DNA of 64,000 nucleotides from Prorocentrum cordatum (GCA_963575745.1 CAUYUJ010002067.1:29939-93938), one strand, 5' to 3'; positions 11,193 through 19,424 are shown, counted from the stretch's first letter. Translations and numbers: made by a program. The notes: generated by a model from the sequence alone, not told the origin.

Positions 11193-11870
11193 ATGAGCTT
11201 GGAGGGGGCTGGAGCGGCCAAAGCCTGCGCTGCTGGTGCGCTGAGGCCAGCCTCAAGGCCCGTAGGGCCGCCGCAAGGGGCAGCCTGGTCCGCCCTAGCC
11301 TCGGAGGGCCTGGCAGTGACGCCAGGTGGAGCGGGGCCTCCCTCCGCCTCGAACGGCGAGTCCTGGTGGAATCGCTCGTTGCCCTCCTCAAACTCCAGAT
11401 CCTCGAACGGATCAAGCTCAGCGTCGTGCAGGTGCGCCGTCGTAACTGAAGGGACAGAGGCCTGCGGTCCCGTAGATGCGCGAGGCGCAGCCCTCGGGGG
11501 AGGGCTGTCATTAAGGGCAGCATACGCCAGCCCGCCAAGCGCACCCGTCAGCGAGGCTTGACCCGATGCACCCGAAGAAGTGCGAGTGGCCGAAATCCTC
11601 GCACTCGGAGATGGCGTAGCTCCGCGCGTCGCAGAACGCGATGAACGTCTTGCCTGCGGTGCACGTGCCGCTGAGCCTTGAGCCGCAGTCGGCGAACTGC
11701 TCACCTCCAAGGGTGCTGTAGTTGTATCGCTTCCAAAAGCGCGCTCCTCATCCGAGTCGAGGAAGAAGTCGACTGGGTAGGGCCAGGGGCGCCCGCCGAA
11801 ACAGCATGCCGACAAAACTCGGCGTGGCGCCCCTCGATCTGCGTTAGGCTGTGGACGGAGCCCCTGATGC
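11156..11870 (-). CDS. LINE-1 linker frame between ORF1 and ORF2
   Basis: An open frame that starts near the ORF1 stop and ends just after a run of six T (minus strand, about 11174-11179), where ORF2 begins in the next frame. The peptide is rich in Ser, Pro, Ala and acidic residues (for example FFLDSDEERAF and DPFEDLEFEEGNERF), and is likely disordered. Its downstream end reads KLISDEKDFFDPLR then stop. It may be the N-terminal part of ORF2 joined by a +1 frameshift at the T run, or the frames may be split by a one-base sequencing or mutational indel. The same frame is open up to 13309, but there it shadows ORF1. No catalytic motif. Confidence 0.6.
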
Positions 11871-13250
11871 TGCAGGGGAGGGGGCGGCGCCAGGAGCACC
11901 AGGGGCGGCCTCTGCGGTGGAGGAAGCAGCCTCCTGCTGAGCGTAGAGCTCCTCCTGGGCCGACTTGGCCTTGGCCCTGGCAGCAGCGCGCATGGCCTCG
12001 GCCCCAGCTGGAGCACCCGTTGCCGCAGCGGCGCCAGCAGGCCCAGCCCCGTCAGTAGCAGCAGTAGCAGCGGGGCCAGCAGCAGAGCCAGCCGCATCGC
12101 TGCCGTCCACGCGCCTGCGCTTGGCCTCCTCCCTGGCGCGCAGCTTGCGAGCCTCCTCACGAAGTTCCAGGATGCGCTGCGCCGAGGGACCGAGGACTTC
12201 CTGGACCTTGGTCTGGACGCTGTCGGCCAGCTCCTGCTTGATGCGCTCCCAGTCCACGCGTGCCTGCTCGTCGAGCTCCAGGCCCGAGAGATCAAACAGC
12301 GGCCCGTCCACGATCTGAAGCGAGCCCTCGTCGACGGGCGTCGAAAGGTTGATCGCCGAAGAAGAGGGTGGCGCCGCTGACGGCGGCGCCGAGGCCTTGA
12401 CCTGCTTGGCGCAGGCCGCCTCCCAGTCCTGCTGCGCCGCATGGGCGCTGGCGGCCGCCTCGTCCTCTGCGGCCTGGGCGTCGGCGAGCCACTGCTGGCC
12501 CTCCAGAGCGCGGGCCGAGCAGGTCTCAAGCCATGCCAGCGCCCTCCTGCAAGCCACGCCTTTGGCCCGCACTTCCTCCTCAAGGAGTGGCGCCTTCTGC
12601 GGGGCACCCGCGCCAGCAGCAGCTGCCTGCGCCTCCTTCTTGGCCTGCACCGCCGCCTTGAGCTTGAGAAGCTCGTCGCAGTCCGAGCCGAGCTCCTTCT
12701 CGAAGAACTCGAAGGGGTCAGCGGCATGAGCAGGCTGCTGCTGCTGCTGCTGCTGCCCTTCACGGCCACCGTGAGGAACCCAGCCCGCCTGCTGGTAGAC
12801 CCATGGCCGACGCTGGACGGCCTGGGCCTTCGGTGCGGGCCGGGGCAAAGGTGGCCCCTTGGCGCCCTTGCCTCCTGCTTGAGCCCAGGGAGGAGCCGCA
12901 GGGGCATCTGCCGCTGGCTCTGCCTCAGGAGGAGGCGTTGCGACCGCTTGCGGTGGGCCCCAAACCCACTGGCCGCGTGGGCGCTTGTCCTCCGAAGGGC
13001 TCGGCACCATGGCGCCTCCGCACTGGTAGCACCAGTGGTTGTTCTTGAAATTCCAGCGGAATCTGCAGGAAGTGCATGTGATGTACGTCGTCTTGGCCCC
13101 TGCCGCTGGAGCCGCGCGAGCGCCGCCCTTCTTGCCGCCGACTCCCATTGCTGGTGCGAGGGAAGCTGCTCTCCCAGTGAAGGGGGCAGGCGATGGACTG
13201 GGGCGGACCAGTCCTCGCAGAGAGGATGTCGGGCGCAAGCACCCTGGCAC
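11844..13250 (-). CDS. LINE-1 ORF1: zinc-finger and coiled-coil RNA-binding protein
   Basis: Likely the nucleic-acid-binding ORF1 protein of the retrotransposon, which coats its RNA. Up to 468 residues; the likelier start is the second Met (MGVGGKKGG, near residue 35). A C-x2-C-x11-C-x2-C finger (CTSC...CYQC) lies at about 58-76, then a Pro/Ala-rich region with a short poly-Gln run near 165-175. Next come Lys/Glu/Ala-rich helices predicted to coil (about 180-380) and an Ala-rich tail. LINE-2 has a matching finger (CHAC...CPRC) and helix (ELERIKAGLEELKKQF resembling DWERIKQELADSV), which supports this frame over the overlapping 717-codon frame. It stops at 11844, just inside the linker frame. 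Confidence 0.78.
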   Translation of the reverse strand: MPGCLRPTSSLRGLVRPSPSPAPFTGRAASLAPAMGVGGKKGGARAAPAAGAKTTYITCTSCRFRWNFKNNHWCYQCGGAMVPSPSEDKRPRGQWVWGPPQAVATPPPEAEPAADAPAAPPWAQAGGKGAKGPPLPRPAPKAQAVQRRPWVYQQAGWVPHGGREGQQQQQQQPAHAADPFEFFEKELGSDCDELLKLKAAVQAKKEAQAAAAGAGAPQKAPLLEEEVRAKGVACRRALAWLETCSARALEGQQWLADAQAAEDEAAASAHAAQQDWEAACAKQVKASAPPSAAPPSSSAINLSTPVDEGSLQIVDGPLFDLSGLELDEQARVDWERIKQELADSVQTKVQEVLGPSAQRILELREEARKLRAREEAKRRRVDGSDAAGSAAGPAATAATDGAGPAGAAAATGAPAGAEAMRAAARAKAKSAQEELYAQQEAASSTAEAAPGAPGAAPSPAASGAPSTA

Positions 13251-13309
13251 TGCCGCGGACTAGCGGTATCCAGTTCGGCCAATGCGGGCTCCGCCCGCAC
13301 GAAAGGCAT

Positions 13310-13331
13310 CTTGAGCCAAAATGGCTACGGA
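13310..13331 (-). other. dinoflagellate spliced leader sequence at LINE-1 5' end
   Basis: The 22 nt on the minus strand match the DinoSL consensus exactly: first base T (allowed D), then CCGTAGCC, ATTTTGG, CTCAAG. It is followed at once by ATG (13309). DinoSL is the leader trans-spliced onto nuclear mRNAs of dinoflagellates, so the inserted copy came from a trans-spliced RNA or the element carries the leader. No SL RNA gene structure (donor GT after the leader) is present. Confidence 0.95.
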
Positions 13332-13520
13332 GGTGGAGGAGGAGGAGGAGGAGCAGGAGGAGGAGGAGGAGGAACAAGAGCAGGAGGAGAGGGACGAGGA
13401 CCAGGAGGAGGAGGAGGAGGAAGAGGAGGAGGAAGAGGAGGAGAAGGAGGAGGAGGAGAAGGAGGAGGAAGAGAAGGAGGAGGAGGAGGAGGAGGAGGAG
13501 GAGGAGGCGGAGGAGGAGGT
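13332..13520 (+). repeat. (GAG)n microsatellite at LINE-1 5' edge
   Basis: GAG/GGA array of about 190 bp starting directly beside the DinoSL. On the LINE-1 strand it reads CTC, the same as the array beyond the 3' end. Confidence 0.96.
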
Positions 13521-13680
13521 GTGTCTGAAGATCCGCCACCACTCGCACTCTGCACTCGGGCGGTGCACCCGCACCGTTTGCACTTGCGCGGTGCACCCGC
13601 ACAGTGCATTCGGGCGGCATGCTCGCGCGGTGCTGCCACGTCGCGCGCCCAGTCGGCACACTCAATCCCACACGCCTTCG
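13521..13680 (+). repeat. short degenerate repeats, GCGGTGCACCCGCAC type
   Basis: Several spaced copies of CGGTGCACCCGCAC / CGGGCGGCATG between 13555 and 13640. No gene seen. Confidence 0.45.
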
Positions 13681-13682
13681 AG

Positions 13683-13858
13683 CAATGAAAAAATCACGAC
13701 GGATGGTTTTTCTCTACTTTTGACCTCTTGAGGTCCTCGCCAGGCCTCGGGACCGTCAAAAAACGACCCAGGAATAAAAGCCGGTCCCAGGGAACGGGTC
13801 GAGACCTTTGGGGGTCGACGTCATGAAAAAATCATGACGTCGGGGGTCTGGGATTGAC
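13683..13858 (-). repeat. family G TIR element, copy G1
   Basis: Plus-strand reading starts near ATCACGACGGATGG and ends ATGAAAAAATCATGACGTCG. The interior has GCCTCGGGACCGTCAAAAAA and GGTCCCAGGGAACGGGTC, the family G hallmarks. It lies in the opposite orientation to G2 and is non-coding. Confidence 0.75.
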
Positions 13859-14020
13859 ACGTTCGCGCAGGCGCGAATTTTGTTCCTGGACCGTCAGGTG
13901 TGTAGTCCTGCGAACTGTGAGAGCCGCGAGGCACGCTCGGGCGGTACACTCGGATTGTACGCTCGCGCCCCCACCGTCCGGCTGCAAGGCCTTCGAAGAA
14001 GAAACAACGGCACGAATTTC

Positions 14021-14100
14021 TTCTCCTCCTCCTCCTCCTCCTCCTCTTCCTCCTCCTCCTCCTCCTCCTCCTCCTCCTCCTCCTCCTCCTCCTCCCCCTC
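14021..14100 (+). repeat. (CTC)n microsatellite
   Basis: About 80 bp of CTC with one CTT variant, following the unassigned 13859-14020 segment. Confidence 0.93.
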
Positions 14101-14205
14101 CGCGCGAATCTCTTCCTTGCGGCGCCTCCGGCGTGCTCCGCGCGCCGAGGCCGGATGTCCAGCGCCAGGGCCACGACATCCGCCCTGGCCTCTGGCAGAT
14201 AGCAG

Positions 14206-14666
14206 TGGAGAGCCATGCCAAGAAATACCCTGCTTGCCTCCTCCTCCTCCTCCTCCTCCTCCTCCTCTTCCTCCTCCTCCTCGCTCCTCCTCCTCCTCCT
14301 CCTCCTCCTCCTCCTCCTCCTCCTCCTCCTCCTCCTGGGCTCGGCGGGCAGCACCCTGCCTCCTGCTTGCCTCCAGGGTGCCGGATGGAAATGGTGCAGG
14401 AGGAGGAGGAGGAGGAGGAGGAGGAGGAGGAGGAGGAGGAGGAGGAGGGAGGAGGAGGGAGGAGGAGGGAGGAGGAGGGAGGAGGAGTGAGGAGGGCCTT
14501 CGTCGGGCCAGATCGGTCTGTGACCGCCCCGGGGTGCCTCCTTGGTTTCTCGGGGGTCGATGGTTCTGCGGTGGAAAGAAAGCACGACGTTCCCACACCG
14601 AACGTCCATGGACGTCCTGGGGTCTGAGGATTGGTTTTCTTGTGGAAGGTTTCTTGTGGACTGGCC
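14206..14666 (+). repeat. family C TIR element with CTC/GAG expansions, copy C2
   Basis: Starts AGCAGTGGAGAGCCATGCCA and ends TTTCTTGTGGACTGGCC, directly before A3. Between them lie a CTC array (14237-14336) and a GAG array (14398-14490), which are inverted and could pair as a hairpin. A separate CTC array (14021-14100) lies just upstream. Confidence 0.65.
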
Positions 14667-14830
14667 TTAAGTCGGGCCTGTCCCTCCACAGGAGAAAAAA
14701 ACAACAATAGTTTAACAAATAGTCTGGGGACGATGTCTTTGAGTATGTTTGCATACTGTTTGAATATTTGTATGGGGCTTTTTAAACTTCTTCGTCAAAA
14801 ATCCGCCTGTGGGGGATATGCCCGACCGAA
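14667..14830 (+). mobile_element. family A TIR element, copy A3
   Basis: Begins TTAAGTCGGGCCTGTCCC and ends ATATGCCCGACCGAA. The internal GGGGACGATG core is present. No target duplication is visible: its right flank starts the 116-bp spacer (14831-14946) that recurs after A4, so the locus was reshuffled by duplication. Confidence 0.8.
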
Positions 14831-14946
14831 GGTGGGGTTTCTTGTGGAAGGTCTCTTGTGGACTGGCCTCCGCTGCTGGGGGGAGGGCCCCGGCCCAGGG
14901 GATGAGGCCAAGCAGGGCCGCGGCACACGCGGCGTCAGGGCTGGGC

Positions 14947-15099
14947 TCACGTCGGGCGCGTCCCTCTACAGGAGGAATATTCAAAGATATTGAAAAATAG
15001 TCTGGGGACGATTTTTTGTTTTGTTTTTGAATATTGTTTGATATGTTCGTTTGGAGAAATCGTCCAGCATCCGCCCGTGGGGGGACATGTCCAGCCGAA
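14947..15099 (+). mobile_element. family A TIR element, copy A4
   Basis: Begins TCACGTCGGGCGCG and ends ACATGTCCAGCCGAA. Left flank GGCTGGGC matches that of A5, but the right flank does not. A4 plus its spacer is a tandem duplicate of A3 plus spacer (period about 270-280 bp). Confidence 0.78.
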
Positions 15100-15216
15100 G
15101 GTGGGGTTTCTTGTGGAAGGTCTCTTGTGGACTGGCCTTCGCTGTGGGGGGGGTGGGCCCCGGCCCAGGGGATGACGCCAGGTCGGGCCGCGGCACACGC
15201 GGCGTCAGGGCTGGGC

Positions 15217-15561
15217 TCACGTCGGGCGCGTCCCTCTTCCTCCTCCTCCTCCTCCTCCTCCTCCTCCTCCTCCTCCTCTCCTCCTCCTCCTCCTCCTCCT
15301 CTCCTCCTCCTCTCCTCCTCCTCCTCCTCATCCTCCTCCTCCTCCTCCTCCTCCTCCTCCTCCTCCTCCTCCTCCTCCTCCTCCTCCTCTCCTCCTCTCT
15401 TCTCCCCCCCTCCTCCTCCTCGGGCGGCGTCAGGAATATTCCAAAATATTGAAAATAGTATGGGGTCGATTTTTGGATCTTTGTGACTACTTCGGGGCAT
15501 CTGCTGGATATGTCTTATTTGTCGTCCAACATCCGCCTGTAGGGGGACATGCCCGACCTGA
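15217..15561 (+). mobile_element. family A TIR element with internal (CTC)n, copy A5
   Basis: Begins TCACGTCGGGCGCGTCCCTC and ends CATGCCCGACCTGA. The flanks GGCTGGGC at 15209-15216 and 15562-15569 are a perfect 8-bp target duplication. A CTC array (15238-15415) starts within the left terminal repeat, at the CCTCTAC found in sister copies, making this copy twice the usual length. Confidence 0.85.
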
Positions 15562-15569
15562 GGCTGGGC

Positions 15570-15910
15570 CGGCAGCCGGCTGGAAGGCCTCCTGGGTTGT
15601 AGCCGACGAAAGCACGCTGCCAAATAATGCCCAGACGTCTAAAACAAGGTTTAGACATGCATAAACCTTATGTATGTATGTATGAATGAGTGTATGTCTG
15701 CATGTACGATGTGTATATATATATATATTGGTTCACACATGTTTAGAACCTTTTTTTCAAACAACTCAAGCACTTTTTAGATTCAAGGATCGGGCTGTTA
15801 GGGTGTCCGCTGTCATGGCATCAACAACCTCCTGGCTGAGCGCACGTCCTATCCCCTCCAATGCCGGCGGCGGCACTCAGCCCAGCCGAACAGCTCCAGG
15901 AGCGTTCCCA
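15570..15910. other. unassigned sequence with short AT-rich repeats
   Basis: Contains ATGTATGTATG near 15670 and (TA)n near 15715-15728. The rest shows no gene or known repeat. Confidence 0.4.
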
Positions 15911-15911
15911 G

Positions 15912-16090
15912 AGCCCCGACGTCATGTTTTTCAGGACGTCGATCCCCAGAGGTCTCGACCCATTCCCTGGGACTGGTTTTCCGTCCTGGGACATTTGTTG
16001 ACGGCCCCCAGGCCCCGCAAGGGCCTCCAGTCACCAGTCTCCGAGAACAGCGAAAAACCTTGCGTCGTGATTTTTGTCGTGGCTCGAGGG
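15912..16090 (+). repeat. family G TIR element, copy G2
   Basis: Plus orientation: CCGACGTCATGTTTTTCAGG at the left, GCGTCGTGATTTTTGTCGTG at the right, with CCCATTCCCTGGGACTGG and GACGGCCCCCAGGCCC inside. The ends are inverted copies of each other. Confidence 0.75.
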
Positions 16091-16299
16091 TGTCTGGGCT
16101 GTCCTGGTCGCCACCGCCGCAGGGCCTCGGCGAGGGTGGCCAGCGGCCGTGCTCGTGCCCGAGCGGGGCCTGTGTCCACAGCCGCCGCCTGGCTGGGGCA
16201 GCGGCCCTCCGGGGACCCCGGGCACCCGGACCCCCTCGAGCCACGATGCCAGACAGGATCGCGTCGTGAAAAAGTCAGGACGGGTGGGGATGGCCAAAT
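16091..16299. other. unassigned GC-rich sequence
   Basis: Open frames on both strands but no recognisable domain; a trailing TGAAAAAGTCAGGACGG (16267-16283) is a family G end fragment. Confidence 0.35.
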
Positions 16300-16411
16300 A
16301 TAGTGGGTGATCCAAACATAGCCAGACAATGGTTGGAACATCGTTCCCATACGATTTGTTGGTGACAATGTTTGAAAGCTCCTCCTGTGGAGGGACAGGC
16401 CCGACTCAAGA
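16300..16411 (-). mobile_element. truncated family A element, copy A6
   Basis: Only one terminal repeat is present: TCCTCCTGTGGAGGGACAGG then CCCGACTCAAG at the right edge. The interior ACATCGTTCCCATACG matches the core of the family. The other end is missing, replaced by a family G end. Confidence 0.65.
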
Positions 16412-16484
16412 GCAGCGCGCAGACGAGCCAAGACGACGAACCGAGGAGGCGAGAACGACGACGACGACGAGGAGGAGGAGCCCC

Positions 16485-16835
16485 AGACATGATCACGTCG
16501 TGAAAAAAAAATCAGGACAGGAAGTTTTTCGCTATTTTCGGCCCCGTGGGGCCCTCGCCGGGCCTCGGGGCCGTCAGGAAACGGCTCGGAATGAAAAGCC
16601 AGTCCCGGGGAAAGGCGCGGGACTTCCGGGGACGCCGTCCTGAAAACATCAGGACGTCGCATGTCTTGGGGACAAATCACGACGGAAGGTGTTTCACTGT
16701 TTTCGGCCTCTGGAGGCCCTTGCCGGGCCTCGGGGCCGTCAGAAAACGACCCAGGACGAAAAACCGGTCCCAGGGAATGGGTCCAGACTGGGGGGGTCGA
16801 CGTCATGAAAAAAACATGACGTCGGGGGTTTGCGG
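16485..16835 (-). repeat. two tandem family G elements, copies G3 and G4
   Basis: G3 runs from CCAGACATGATCACGTCGTG (16486) to GACGTCGCATGTCTTGGGG (about 16672). G4 continues from there to ATGACGTCGGGGGTTTG (about 16832). Both read on the minus strand and share GCCTCGGGGCCGTCAG. Confidence 0.75.
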
Positions 16836-16935
16836 TGGATGCGGACAGTGTCGGGCCTTTCGGGGACGAACCACATCCATCGCCGCCGCCCGCTGGAGGC
16901 CCAGGCCGTCGGTTCCGTAGGCGGTGGGTGTGAGT

Positions 16936-17095
16936 ACAGTGGAAGCCCATGCCAAGAAATACCTTGCTTGCCTTCAGGATGTTCTGGGTTTCTGAGGCTT
17001 CGCTGGTTTTGCGATGGAAAGCGTGACGTTCCCACACCAAAAAACCATGGACGTCCTGGGGTCTGAGGGTTGGGCTTCTTGTGGCCGAGCTCCTA
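16936..17095 (+). repeat. family C TIR element, copy C3
   Basis: Starts ACAGTGGAAGCCCATGCCAA and ends near TTCTTGTGGCCGAGCTCC. Shares GACGTTCCCACACCAA and GGACGTCCTGGGGTCTGAGG with C2. No microsatellite expansion in this copy. Confidence 0.75.
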
Positions 17096-17096
17096 C

Positions 17097-17268
17097 TTCG
17101 AAGAAACAATATTGGCATAAGCATAATTTGGTGGCGCTCCGCGCGGAGTTCCTGGATCCGCCCTTGGCCCCCCTGACGGCGCCTCCGGCGCCGCCCCTGG
17201 CGCGCTCCGGAGCAGATCCAAGAACTCTGCGCGGACCGTGGAAACTTTATGATTAGGCCGTTTTTCGT
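17097..17268 (+). mobile_element. family B fold-back element, copy B2
   Basis: Arms TTCGAAGAAACAATATTGGC and GGCCGTTTTTCGTCTTCAA, with CTCCGCGCGGAGTTCCTGGA and AACTCTGCGCGGACC inside them, and a GC-rich loop. The end starting TTCGAAGA matches the copy inside the kinase gene (B4). Confidence 0.75.
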
Positions 17269-17430
17269 CTTCAAGGGAGGAAACACAAACAGGACCCGAT
17301 AGTCGGCATCTGCTAAACGGCCTTGGGCGCTTGCGTCAAACAGCCCTGCCCTATTCGATTCTTTCTCTCTCTGGGCGCGTTTCCTAAACGACTTCGCGTG
17401 TCGGGAAGGTTTTTACGGGGGGGGGACCTC
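17269..17430 (+). repeat. family K TIR element, copy K1
   Basis: Contains CTAAACGGCCTTGGGCGCTT and, inverted, TTTCCTAAACGACTTCGCG. Same layout as K2 (19258-19420) and K3 (63790-63965), all with TTTCTTTGGGTGCG-like middles. Non-coding. Confidence 0.65.
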
Positions 17431-17538
17431 TGCGTTCCTCTATGTTCCCAAACATCCGACGACTCGATTTTTTCGAGACGCGGGCCCCCGACTTCCCGAC
17501 CACTTCCCCGGGACCGGTTTTTCATCCCGAGTCTTTTT

Positions 17539-17653
17539 CCCAACCATCCTGTGGTGTTGGGTCCTCGTTTTGAAGAGACGGTGCCCCGCGTTCCTCCTTC
17601 CTTCCTTCCCTCCCTCCTCCCCCTCCTCCTCCTCCTTCTCCTCCTCCTCCTCC

Positions 17654-17697
<44 letters not shown>

Positions 17698-18538
17698 TTC
17701 TTCCTCCATCCTCCCTGCGTTTCACCCACACAGTACAGGGTTTCGTGGCCCCACAGGGAGCTCCACCGAAGGCCCCAGTGGCAGGGTTCGCATGGCGGCC
17801 CCGCGCCATTTTGGCGCACCCCTCACACCGTTCGTAGCCCCATAGGGAGCTCCACCGAAGGCCCCAGTGGCAGGGTTCGCATGGCGGCCCCGCGTTTTGG
17901 CGCACCCCTCACATTGTTCGTGGCCCCATAGGGAGCTCCACCGAAGGCCCCAGTGGAAGGGTTCGCATGGCGGCCCCGCGCCATTTTGGCGCACCCGTCA
18001 CACGGTTCGTGGCCCCATAGGGAGTCATCGAAGGCCTGAGTGGCAGGGTTCGCATGGCGGCCCCGCCCCATTTTGGCGCACCCCTCACATGGTTCGTGGC
18101 CCCATAGAGGGCTCCACCGAAGGCCCCAGTGGCAGGGTTCGCATGGTGGCCCCGCTTCATCTTGGCGTAGCCCTCACACGGTTCGTGGCCCCATAGAGGG
18201 CTCCACGGAAGGCCCCAGTGGCAGGGTTCGCATGGCGGCCCCGCGTCATTTTGGCGCACCCCTCACACGGTTCGTGGCCCCATAGGGAGCTCCACCGAAG
18301 GCCCCAGTGGCAGGGTTCGCATGGCAGCCCCGCCCCATTTTGGCGCACCCGTCACACGGTTCGTGGCCCCATAGGGAGCTCCACCGAAGGCCCCAGTGGC
18401 AGTGTTCGCATGGCGGCCCCGCCCCATTTTGGCGCACCCCCTCACACGGTTCGTGGCCCCATAGGAAAGTCCCCTTGCTTCGTCCAATCTGCCTTGCGGT
18501 TCTCACACTTGCGTATGGTTGGGTCTTTCGCCAGGATA
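17539..18538 (+). mobile_element. satellite-carrying element W, copy W1
   Basis: Left border CCCAACCATCCTGTGGTG followed by about 60 bp shared with W2 (GGGTCCTCGTTTTGAAGAGA). Then come a TTC/CTC tract (17600-17706), the 89-bp satellite, and the right border TATGGTTGGGTCTTTCGCCA, also shared with W2. The borders carry an inverted CCCAACCAT / ATGGTTGGG. The host is family G, while W2 sits in family A, so the block appears mobile as a unit. Confidence 0.7.
17742..18470 (+). repeat. 89-bp satellite array, about 9 copies
   Basis: Unit begins TTCGTGGCCCCATAGGGAGC and contains GGCAGGGTTCGCATGGCGGC and CCATTTTGGCGCACCCC. Copies are nearly identical. The 89-bp period is not a multiple of three, so no frame stays open through the array. 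Related to the 90-bp array at 62155-63270. Confidence 0.93.
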
Positions 18539-18636
18539 ATTTTGGCGGTCCCGAGGCTCGGCGAGGGCCCCGAGAGGTCGAAAACGACGAAAAGCCTCCT
18601 CCTCCTAGATTTTTTCGAGACGCCCGATGTCTGGGT

Positions 18637-19035
18637 TATGCCCCTGCCTCGCTCTCCGGGAGCAGTCCACGGTGCCGGCGCCGGCGCCCTGCGGCGGCGA
18701 GAGCGGGCCGGCGAGGCCTCGGAGGAGACGACCCCGAGGCCCGCGGGGCCGCCGCCGCAGAAGCCCGTGCGGCGCATCGAGGAGGCCTGCCGCCGCCCGC
18801 CGCCGCCCGCCGCCGTCGCCGGTGCTCCCCCTGGGGGGGACCGATTTTGACCGAGATATTGGGGGGAGGTTCGGGTTCGAGGTTCGAGGTTTTCGGGCGC
18901 TTTCCTCGGTCCTCGGCGGCCTTCTGGCCTCGGGGTGCTGGCCAGCAGCTGCGCCTCGGCGATGGCGTTCCGGGGGTGCCTGGATCATCCCGAACGGCCG
19001 CCGGAGACCCGAGTTAGGATCCAAAAACTGAATTC
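18637..19035. other. unassigned GC-rich sequence, possible exon on plus strand
   Basis: Between 18640 and 18845 the plus strand has an open frame with mixed composition (GEASEETTPRPAGPPPQKPV), more protein-like than the simple-repeat frames around it. There is no domain or homologue I recognise, so I leave it as unassigned. The rest to 19035 shows nothing. Confidence 0.3.
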
Positions 19036-19230
19036 GGCGGCGGGCGGGGGGGGGAAGTGAGAAGGGAAAGGCCTAGGACGGCGGCGGGACTTCTCTCAGA
19101 AGCCCTCGCGCCTTCCGAGAAGGTTCTGCCGTCTTCGGGGAAGGCTTAGAACACACTTCTCAGACGACCAGGGAGCTTCCGAGCCTTCTGAAAAAGCCTT
19201 CTCACTCTTACTTCCCCCCTCTCGCCGCCG
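19036..19230 (+). repeat. family J fold-back element, copy J1
   Basis: Left arm GGCGGCGGGCGGGGGGGGAA then GTGAGAAGG; right arm CCTTCTCACTCTTACTTCCC then CCCTCTCGCCGCC. The interior has smaller hairpins of TTCTCAGAAG type. J2 (58735-59085) is a second copy that hosts A9. Confidence 0.65.
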
Positions 19231-19257
19231 GTGGAAAGATATCGCACGGCTCCTCGA

Positions 19258-19420
19258 AAAACAAGGGAACAAAGACCACCCAGACCCGATCATTGGTGTG
19301 TACTAAACGGCCCTGGGCGTTTACTAAACAGCCTTGCCCTGTTTGAGTCCTTCTTTGGGTGCGTTTGCCAAACGGCCTCGCTTGTCTGGGTGGTTACTAT
19401 GGGGGTGGATTTCGTGCCTT
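19258..19420 (+). repeat. family K TIR element, copy K2
   Basis: Starts GAACAAAGACCACCCAGACC and ends TTGTCTGGGTGGTTACTATG, clear inverted ends. The interior has GTACTAAACGGCCCTGGGCG and TTTGCCAAACGGCC. Confidence 0.72.
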
Positions 19421-19424
19421 CTCG

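Larger units (their letters stand above)
6112..13331 (-). mobile_element. LINE-1: near full-length non-LTR retrotransposon with 5' DinoSL
   Basis: About 7.2 kb on the minus strand. In order it has a 22-nt DinoSL, ORF1, a linker frame, ORF2 and an 87-nt 3' tail that ends in the CTC array. ORF2 carries endonuclease, reverse transcriptase and RNase H, as in RNase-H-bearing LINEs. No LTRs are visible. Both ends touch (CTC)n arrays reading the same way on the element strand (13332-13520 upstream, 5042-6111 downstream), as if it had inserted into one array. The coding regions have few lesions: only frame changes between the three frames. LINE-2 at 36206-42708 is a decayed relative. Confidence 0.9.
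17446..18636 (+). repeat. family G TIR element interrupted by satellite element W1, copy G5
   Basis: Left half (17446-17538) has CGATTTTTTCGAGACGCGGG and CCCCGGGACCGGTTTTTCAT. Right half (18539-18636) resumes GGCGGTCCCGAGGCTCGGCG and ends GATTTTTTCGAGACGCCCG. The two halves make one normal family G element when the intervening block is removed. Confidence 0.72.

Noticed and set aside
11156-13309. 717-codon frame starting at the ATG right after the spliced leader
   Set aside because: Over 13250-11870 it overlaps ORF1, whose frame has the zinc finger and coiled coil and matches LINE-2. Only its last part, the linker, seems real. The first 20 or so codons after the leader remain uncertain.
17800-18440. 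GCCATTTTGGC in each 89-bp satellite unit resembling the core of DinoSL
   Set aside because: Only 11 bases, themselves nearly palindromic; flanking bases (CGC on both sides) do not match the leader, and the sister array has CCCATTTCGG.
17742-18470. Possible CRISPR array
   Set aside because: Units are contiguous tandem repeats without unique spacers, in a eukaryotic genome with no cas genes.
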